NCBI GenBank assembly: GCA_022451485.1
Contig: JAKUQS010000011.1
Span: 31,963-95,962, forward strand
DNA from: Gammaproteobacteria bacterium
GTDB lineage: Bacteria > Pseudomonadota > Gammaproteobacteria > Arenicellales > UBA868
DNA length: 64,000 nucleotides
Direction of reading: 5' to 3'
The notes under the pieces were generated by a model that made no database searches, was not told the DNA's origin, and was given only the letters and a program-made list of their open reading frames with translations. Numbering within the stretch: the stretch's first letter is position 1; every line of letters starts with the position of its first letter. This document shows positions 58,920 to 64,000 of this stretch, piece after piece. The position numbers and the translations under genes were made by a program.

Positions 58920-60073
58920 TGGAAGCAAATGAATTGCCTGTGTTTTCCTCGCCGGAGGGCATGGTTGATGCGTTAGCTCCAGATCAACCGGTTTTTTGTT
59001 TCAGACCGCAAGCCGTGCGGGATATGGCACAGGTTTTCCTACAACATTTTCCCGGCAAGGTGCTGTACGCGGTGAAGTGTAATCCTGGTAGACATATGTT
59101 GGGAGCACTCAACGCTTCGGGGATTGGTCATTTTGATACAGCTTCTCTAGCTGAAGTCGAGTTGGTTTCAAGTTTATTGCCTTCAGCACAGTGTTACTTC
59201 ATGCACCCCGTTAAGTCCCGTGCGGCGATTTATCGTGCTTATCAGGAGCACGGTGTGCGGTATTTTGTCGTCGATCATTTAGCGGAATTGACGAAACTAA
59301 GCGACGTGATTCCCCCGTCGCGCAATATCGTCATTGTGGTCCGGTTGGCAATAGACCATGGAGGTGCGATATACGAATTATCCAGTAAGTTCGGAGCTGA
59401 CATCGGTGCAGCGGTGGAATTGGTGCGCGTAGCAGATCAAATTGGTTATGCCACCGGCCTCGCATTTCACGTCGGTTCTCAGTGTGTCGATGCACAGGCC
59501 TATCGATTTGGGTTGGAGATGGTGAAAAATGTTGTTGAACAGACCAGCGTTGCGCCAGTCTGTATTGACGTAGGTGGGGGATTTCCTGGTGATTATGTCA
59601 ATTCTCCGATACCGACGATCGTGCCTTTCCTCGAACTCATTGATCGAACTTATCGCGAGATACAAATGCCGACGGACTGTGAGTTGTTATGTGAGCCGGG
59701 GCGGGCGCTTTGTATGCATGGTGAGTCATTGGTTCTACAGGTGCAACTGAGAAAAAACGACATGATTTATCTTAACGATGGCATGTATGGCGCGATGATA
59801 GAGGAAAAGCTAGGCTTACGGATGCCCGTCCGTGTCGTTGAATCACGGCTATTCTCTGACGTTATTCAATCATTCAAAGTATTTGGTCCTACCTGCGATG
59901 CGCTCGATGTCTATCCCGCACCACTTGATCTACCTTCTGATATACGTGAAGGTGATTGGATCGAGTTTCAAAGAATTGGAGCGTACGGTGCGGCTTGTCA
60001 GACCGCATTCAACGGATTTTTTTCTGATACGGTTGTGGTGATCGAATCTGATGATGGTGTGTGCGTCATCTAA
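58919..60073 (+). CDS. PLP-dependent decarboxylase, ornithine/lysine decarboxylase-like (fold III)
   Basis: 384-residue alanine-racemase-fold decarboxylase. The PLP lysine is in VLYAVKCNPGRHML (Lys53). AFHVGSQCVDAQAY, CIDVGGGFPGDY and CEPGRALCMHG are phosphate- and substrate-binding blocks. FGPTCDALDVY contains Cys326, matching the catalytic cysteine of eukaryotic-type ornithine decarboxylase (GPTCD-LD). Diaminopimelate decarboxylase is less likely because its C-terminal motifs differ. GTG at 58916 and ATG at 58919 are both possible starts; the ATG shares one base with the previous stop. Coupling to an SGNH membrane protein is unusual for a polyamine enzyme and hints at a dedicated biosynthetic role. 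Confidence 0.85.
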   Translation: MEANELPVFSSPEGMVDALAPDQPVFCFRPQAVRDMAQVFLQHFPGKVLYAVKCNPGRHMLGALNASGIGHFDTASLAEVELVSSLLPSAQCYFMHPVKSRAAIYRAYQEHGVRYFVVDHLAELTKLSDVIPPSRNIVIVVRLAIDHGGAIYELSSKFGADIGAAVELVRVADQIGYATGLAFHVGSQCVDAQAYRFGLEMVKNVVEQTSVAPVCIDVGGGFPGDYVNSPIPTIVPFLELIDRTYREIQMPTDCELLCEPGRALCMHGESLVLQVQLRKNDMIYLNDGMYGAMIEEKLGLRMPVRVVESRLFSDVIQSFKVFGPTCDALDVYPAPLDLPSDIREGDWIEFQRIGAYGAACQTAFNGFFSDTVVVIESDDGVCVI

Positions 60074-60154
60074 ACAGTGGTTTGCGCTGTGGATCTAAAT
60101 GACGAGTTAGAATAGCAGTGAATGTTTGATAAATACGCGTAGGAGAGTTCGCCA

Positions 60155-61132
60155 ATGACTAAAGCGTTTCTGGTATATGAGCCTGGAGGAGCCGAATGTC
60201 TTCAGTTTGAAGAGATTCGGGTCGATGACCCTGGACCTGGAGAAGTCAGACTGCGTCACACGGCAATCGGACTGAATTTTATCGATGTTTACTTCCGCAC
60301 GGGTGCTTATCCTGCGCCCCAGTCACCGTTTACGCCAGGATTAGAAGCCGCTGGTGTCGTTGAAGCGATAGGCGAAGATGTTGATGATCTGACGGTCGGT
60401 GACCGAGTCGCTTATGCTTCTGCACCGATCGGCGCTTATGCAGAGGCCCGCCTGATGCCTGCGGGGCGCGTTGTTAAAGTGCCTGAGGGTATAGAGGATC
60501 GGACTGCTGCTGCTGCCATGCTCAAAGGAATGACGACTCAGTACCTACTTCGCCAGACCGTCCCTGTCAGCGCGGGTGACACTATTTTGTTTCATGCGGC
60601 TGCCGGTGGTGTGGGGTTGATGGCGTGCCAGTGGGCCAGCCGTCTTGGAGTAACGGTAATCGGGACGGTGAGTTCGGACGAGAAAGCCGAACTGGCGCGC
60701 CAGCATGGATGCACCCACCTGATTAACTACACCCAGGAGGATTTTGTTGAACGTGTTCGAGAAATAACCGATGGTAAGGGAGTGGATGTGGTCTATGATG
60801 CAGTTGGAAAGGATACATTTCTGGGTGGTTTTGACTGTCTTCGACCGCGAGGCCATATGGTGTTGTTCGGAGCATCTTCGGGTGCGCCGGACCCTATCGA
60901 TCCGGCGCTGCTCCAGGGCAAAGGCTCGGTTTACCTGACACGGCCGTCTTTGTTTAACTATATTCCAGATCGCAACAGTCTTCTTGCTTGCGTATCAGAG
61001 TTGTTTGAAGTGATGCAGGATGGAACGGTGCGTGCAGAGGTGCACCAGGAGCGACCCCTGTCTGAAGCTGCAGACGCCCACCGTGACCTTGAGGCGCGTC
61101 GGACGACAGGCGCCACCGTGCTGATTCCCTGA
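60155..61132 (+). CDS. qorA: NADPH:quinone oxidoreductase (QorA-like)
   Basis: 325-residue zinc-free medium-chain reductase. It begins TKAFLVYEPGGAECLQFEEI and has the IGLNFIDVYFRTGAYP segment characteristic of QorA (zeta-crystallin-like) enzymes. The NADPH site is LFHAAAGGVGLMACQWA, followed by GTVSSDEKAELARQHGC. The segment DGKGVDVVYDAVGKDTFLG is conserved. It reduces quinones by one electron. It differs from the PIG3-like reductase at 6875-7870. An AGGAGAG ribosome binding site precedes the ATG. It is on the same strand as, and 18 bases upstream of, the frame containing trpD. Confidence 0.93.
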   Translation: MTKAFLVYEPGGAECLQFEEIRVDDPGPGEVRLRHTAIGLNFIDVYFRTGAYPAPQSPFTPGLEAAGVVEAIGEDVDDLTVGDRVAYASAPIGAYAEARLMPAGRVVKVPEGIEDRTAAAAMLKGMTTQYLLRQTVPVSAGDTILFHAAAGGVGLMACQWASRLGVTVIGTVSSDEKAELARQHGCTHLINYTQEDFVERVREITDGKGVDVVYDAVGKDTFLGGFDCLRPRGHMVLFGASSGAPDPIDPALLQGKGSVYLTRPSLFNYIPDRNSLLACVSELFEVMQDGTVRAEVHQERPLSEAADAHRDLEARRTTGATVLIP

Positions 61133-61156
61133 CCCGTATTACGGAGTCGCTTGATC

Positions 61157-62182
61157 ATGGATATGCATAGCGCGATTCGCTCAGTTGCTAGGAGCGTAGA
61201 TCTCGATCGGGAACAGATGAACAGCGTCATGCGGATCGTGATGCAAGGGGATGCGACACCAGCGCAGATCGGTGCATTCCTTACTGCGCTGCATATCAAG
61301 GGGGAAACGGTTGACGAATTGACTGCTGCGGCGATCGTTATGCGAGAGTTTGCGGCAGCCGTATCAGTAAGATCAGACAAGGTTGTAGATACGGTTGGCA
61401 CCGGCGGTGATGCGGCGGGGCTCTTTAATGTTTCTACCGCTGCTGCGTTGGTTGCTGCGGCTGCTGGTATCACGGTCGCGAAGCACGGTAATCGTGCTGC
61501 TACTGGTAAATCGGGCAGCGCTGATGTGTTGGAGGCGGCCGGTGTTCGCATAGATCTGACACCTGATCAGGTGGGAGAAACGATTGATCATGTGGGTATT
61601 GGATTTATGTTTGCTCCAACACATCATGGTGCGACAAGACACGCAGTGGGACCCCGACGTGAAATCGGTGTCAGAACGATATTTAACTTGTTGGGGCCAC
61701 TGACAAACCCCGCTGCCGCCCGTTGGCAACTGGTTGGTGTATATGAACAGCGTTGGTTGCGACCCCTAGCCGAGGTGTTTGGGAATTTAGGGAGTATTCA
61801 CACTTTGGTAGTCAGTTCATCCGATGGTCTCGACGAGATCAGTATAGGTGACAGCACACCGGTGTGTGAATTTGACAAGGGTGAGCTGACAGAGTTTGTA
61901 ATCAGCCCCGAGGACTACGGCATAGAACGACAGGCCCTGTCCTCAATCAAAGTCGAAAGTGCCAGTGAGAGTTTGGCGTTGATTCGTGGAGCTTTGTCTG
62001 GTGAGAAAGGCCCCGCTTATGACATGGTTGCGCTTAATGCGGGTGCGACTTTATATGCAGCAGATGTGGTTAATTCGGTCGGTGCTGGAGTAGACCAAGC
62101 CCGTGCGGTGCTTGATGCGGGAGGTGCTGTGAGAAAACTTGAAGAACTTGCTTCTTATACGCAGCGTTTTGGGGAAGGGTGA
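61157..62182 (+). CDS. trpD: Anthranilate phosphoribosyltransferase
   Basis: 341-residue tryptophan-pathway enzyme joining anthranilate and PRPP. The PRPP site is VDTVGTGGDAAGLFNVSTAAA. KHGNRAATGKSGSADVLEAAG and TIFNLLGPLTNPA follow, and VVSSSDGLDEIS holds the metal ligands. A TTG at 61151 is in frame, but ACGGAG sits 10 bases before the ATG at 61157. The gene stands apart from trpE, trpG and trpC, which are not in the window; in many Gammaproteobacteria trpGDC are together. Here it follows a quinone reductase and converges with the cytochrome c5 gene. Confidence 0.95.
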   Translation: MDMHSAIRSVARSVDLDREQMNSVMRIVMQGDATPAQIGAFLTALHIKGETVDELTAAAIVMREFAAAVSVRSDKVVDTVGTGGDAAGLFNVSTAAALVAAAAGITVAKHGNRAATGKSGSADVLEAAGVRIDLTPDQVGETIDHVGIGFMFAPTHHGATRHAVGPRREIGVRTIFNLLGPLTNPAAARWQLVGVYEQRWLRPLAEVFGNLGSIHTLVVSSSDGLDEISIGDSTPVCEFDKGELTEFVISPEDYGIERQALSSIKVESASESLALIRGALSGEKGPAYDMVALNAGATLYAADVVNSVGAGVDQARAVLDAGGAVRKLEELASYTQRFGEG

Positions 62183-62200
62183 ATGATTTGTCTTGGTCAA

Positions 62201-62719
62201 CTAATTTGACTGGGCAATCATATAATCAACGACAGCTTTCATCTGATCATCGCTCAGAGCAGGATTGCCTCCCTTGGCGGGCATGACACCACTGCTTCCT
62301 TGCAGGCCATTAATGGCATTGGCGTAGAGAGTAGTCACACCTTTATCAATGCGCTCAGCCCAAGCGTCTTTGTCCCCGACACGAGGTGCTCCGGCCACGC
62401 CAGCGCCATGACAGGCTACGCAACTCCCGTTATAGATTTTTTCCCCATCAATAATTGGAGTTGCTGTCGCTGCCACTTGCGTTGTGGCGTTTGATGCAGC
62501 CGTACTCGAAGCCAAGTTTATCTGCCCGACGGCCTTCACTCGATCGACAGTGCCGGAATCGGTGCCATAACGTGCATTCCTATCTGCGCGCTGGCGTTCG
62601 TTGACGTCGCCTGCGTAGATGTTGCCGAGGAGTATCAAAAATAGAGTTAGCACGATACCTCCTATTCCGCCCCAACTGGCGGTTCGGATCAGTGCTTTAT
62701 CGCTCAACATACTCGACAT
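62201..62719 (-). CDS. Membrane-anchored c5-type cytochrome c
   Basis: 172-residue monoheme cytochrome. One N-terminal membrane helix (IGGIVLTLFLILLGNIYAG) anchors the protein to the inner membrane. The heme motif CVACHG follows IYNGS, and the axial methionine is in GVMPAKGGNPALSDDQ; the C-terminal helix is MKAVVDYMIAQSN. This is the c5/cytochrome c555 pattern, carrying electrons between the bc1 complex and terminal oxidases. The longer frame reaches 62788, but GGAGG sits nine bases before the ATG at 62719, which fixes the start. Its heme attachment would use the Ccm system of which ccmAB lie at 46-47 kb. Confidence 0.92.
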   Translation of the reverse strand: MSSMLSDKALIRTASWGGIGGIVLTLFLILLGNIYAGDVNERQRADRNARYGTDSGTVDRVKAVGQINLASSTAASNATTQVAATATPIIDGEKIYNGSCVACHGAGVAGAPRVGDKDAWAERIDKGVTTLYANAINGLQGSSGVMPAKGGNPALSDDQMKAVVDYMIAQSN

Positions 62720-62839
62720 GCAGTTTTCCTCCACATCACAACAGTTCAAAGTAATTAGGATGCTGGGGATTGGCGCATGCCAAGCCAACAGCAGAGATGA
62801 TTATAACGTATAGCTCAAGCGGTTTTCGACACCATTTTG

Positions 62840-63067
62840 CTACCCACGCTTCAACAACTGGGTCCAGATAAACCAAATCAAGAAGAGAGTAAAGGCCCAT
62901 TGGCCAGGGCCGAAATCAAACCAGTTAGTACCCGCTTCACATTCCCCTCCGTGGCCGAAGGTCAATCCGCAAAACCAGTCCCCGAACCAACCCCCAACAC
63001 TTTCAGCCACATCGTTATAGAGACCTGATGCCTTAGCATCGGCGTTATAGCTAGCTCTTTCAGCCAT
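62840..63067 (-). CDS. Small single-pass membrane protein, hypothetical
   Basis: 75-residue open frame with one C-terminal hydrophobic helix (WAFTLFLIWFIWTQLL) and a short basic end KRG. The outer part is rich in Gly, Trp and Phe with two cysteines (FCGLTFGHGGECEAG), which could form a disulfide or bind a ligand. The composition looks like a real protein and the helix fits a membrane anchor. No clear ribosome binding site precedes the ATG, and I do not recognise a family. It is on the same strand as cytochrome c5, 120 bases upstream, so a respiratory association is possible. Confidence 0.45.
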   Translation of the reverse strand: MAERASYNADAKASGLYNDVAESVGGWFGDWFCGLTFGHGGECEAGTNWFDFGPGQWAFTLFLIWFIWTQLLKRG

Positions 63068-63596
63068 AGCGGGGACATTCCAATAGTCGTTGAAGCCCCT
63101 ATGCTATCCCGTTAGGGTGGGTGTTTGTCCAGTTATTGTTGGGCTTGCCCCGAATGAGCGAGGCTTCCTGAGCGCTAGGGGTGCTGCCCGTTGATTGAGT
63201 ACTGGGCGAAGTTATATCAACACCGCATCATTGTCGTGATTTCCTTGCCGAGATCTCAAGCTTATGTAGTGCGCCTTCGCGCGGTAAGGGTTTGGTCGAC
63301 AGTTGTGTTATGCATTGCATTTATTTGATCGCCTAATATTATTTTCTCCAAGCGCTTGTTAATTTGAAATAGGTTGCCCTTTTATTCGAGTCGACTGATT
63401 GTCGAGTCATTGAGTGATAAATCGCTTGAAAAGCGGGTTAGAGGTTTTATGCTCTTGATTTTTTGCTGAAAGTGATTGGATGGACTACAAAGAATCAGCA
63501 TCCCAAATTTATTGGTAAATCTTCTGCTACCAGCAACTTTGTTAAACTCTTAAGCGGAAGATGCACCGGATCATTCATTGTCGATGGGAGGCATTA
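63068..63596. other. Long intergenic region, no gene recognised
   Basis: 529 bases without a convincing open frame on either strand. The second half is AT-rich. There is a short repeat-like stretch with CGAGTC twice near 63389-63410, and a small inverted repeat TGGTA/TACCA at about 63513-63532. It should contain the promoter of the small membrane protein and that of the Lrp-like gene. No tRNA, terminator or riboswitch was identified. Confidence 0.4.
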
Positions 63597-63830
63597 GTGG
63601 AGACTATATTTGTACAGGTGAAGTGTGGGCCCGGTAGTGCTTACAGCGTGGCTCAGACGCTGGCTGATATGGATGGTGTTTCCGAAGTCTATTCGGTGTC
63701 CGGGCCTTATGATTTGCTCGTCAAATGCCATCTTGAAGAGGATGTGGGTCATTTTGTTAACGAGAAGATCCATCTAGTCGATGACGTAGTCGATACTTCA
63801 ACAATCATTACATTCAACGCTTTCAACTGA
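63597..63830 (+). CDS. Stand-alone Lrp/AsnC ligand-binding (RAM) domain protein
   Basis: 77-residue protein consisting only of the effector domain of Lrp/AsnC regulators, with no DNA-binding helix-turn-helix. It begins ETIFVQVKCGPGSAYSVAQTL and continues with the strand pair VSEVYSVSGPYDLLVKCHLEE, ending TSTIITFNAFN. The frame is open from 63561, but GGGAGG at 63586-63591 lies five bases before the GTG at 63597 and the domain starts there. Such small proteins assemble into ring-shaped octamers, bind amino acids or similar ligands and may modulate partner regulators. No full-length Lrp gene is adjacent. Confidence 0.85.
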   Translation: METIFVQVKCGPGSAYSVAQTLADMDGVSEVYSVSGPYDLLVKCHLEEDVGHFVNEKIHLVDDVVDTSTIITFNAFN

Positions 63831-64000
63831 TTGTCGGGATAAGGAAGTAGGGCAGTTGACGATGTGGTCGGCGGAGCTGTTAATCCGAGTTTCCGCGCTA
63901 AATGCTTTGCGTCAAGGTGGGTATGAGGCGTTAGTATGCGGAGAACTCTGTTAGCCGTAGTACATCAGGCCAGTAATGAGCGGAGTCTTATGAGTAGGTT
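63831..64000. other. Window end, nothing recognised
   Basis: 170 bases after the Lrp-like gene with no clear open frame, hairpin or RNA gene. A gene could begin just outside the window. Confidence 0.4.

Overview
The window looks like a piece of a gammaproteobacterial chromosome, probably from a free-living (perhaps marine) organism with strong one-carbon and organic-acid metabolism. The lineage call rests on gene content and order: a small 4.5S-type SRP RNA followed by dnaX-ybaB-recR, smc next to ligA, a proteobacterial gshA, dusA, ccmAB, a c5-type cytochrome, and a DUF3306 protein of formate-dehydrogenase loci. The species cannot be named from the sequence alone. No rRNA, CRISPR array, transposase or phage gene was seen.

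Layout. 1-2.3 kb: the end of a formate-dehydrogenase accessory locus (a DUF3306 protein cut by the window edge, and a polyferredoxin). 2.5-6.8 kb: two tRNA-Ser genes (CGA and GGA) flank a pseudokinase-Sel1 membrane protein and an aminotransferase. 6.9-7.9 kb: a PIG3-type quinone oxidoreductase. 8.1-18.8 kb: an accessory catabolic cluster. It holds a TctCBA tripartite carboxylate transporter and a GntR/FCD regulator with a palindromic operator. These are followed by a ThDP-dependent lyase, an Frc/YfdW-like formyl-CoA transferase, a stand-alone formyl-THF-hydrolase-like protein and a CitE-like lyase. On the opposite strand are an EamA transporter and a phosphonoacetaldehyde hydrolase. 18.9-31.2 kb: mostly housekeeping genes (DUF3108, M50 protease, SRP RNA, dnaX-ybaB-recR, dihydroorotase, DksA with a histone-like tail, smc, ligA). 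31.4-47.6 kb: acnA, a second EamA transporter, an unknown protein, lone HyuA, hydroxyacyl-CoA dehydrogenase, an ArgE-like deacetylase, a glycosyltransferase, gshA, yjbQ, dusA, ilvD and ccmAB. 48-53.4 kb: a cytosolic NAD-dependent formate dehydrogenase (fused gamma/beta subunit plus alpha) followed by folD. 53.4-54.5 kb: a KdsC-like phosphatase and the wreck of a NeuA-type cytidylyltransferase. 54.5-57.6 kb: dnaE2 under a perfect LexA box. 57.7-63.8 kb: an SGNH-type protein paired with an ornithine-decarboxylase-like enzyme, then a quinone oxidoreductase, lone trpD, cytochrome c5, a small membrane protein and a stand-alone Lrp/AsnC effector domain.

How the genes may work together. The most interesting unit is 8.1-18.8 kb. 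A formyl-CoA transferase can load CoA onto an imported acid. A 2-hydroxyacyl-CoA-lyase-like ThDP enzyme could split the product into an aldehyde and formyl-CoA, and the formyl-THF-type protein could move the formyl unit toward folate. FolD and the formate dehydrogenase encoded in the same window could use the C1 product. The adjacent phosphonoacetaldehyde hydrolase makes an organophosphonate one plausible substrate. The enzyme families are read from motifs; the pathway is inference. Many start codons were moved downstream of the longest reading frame where a ribosome binding site or family alignment decides; each entry says so.
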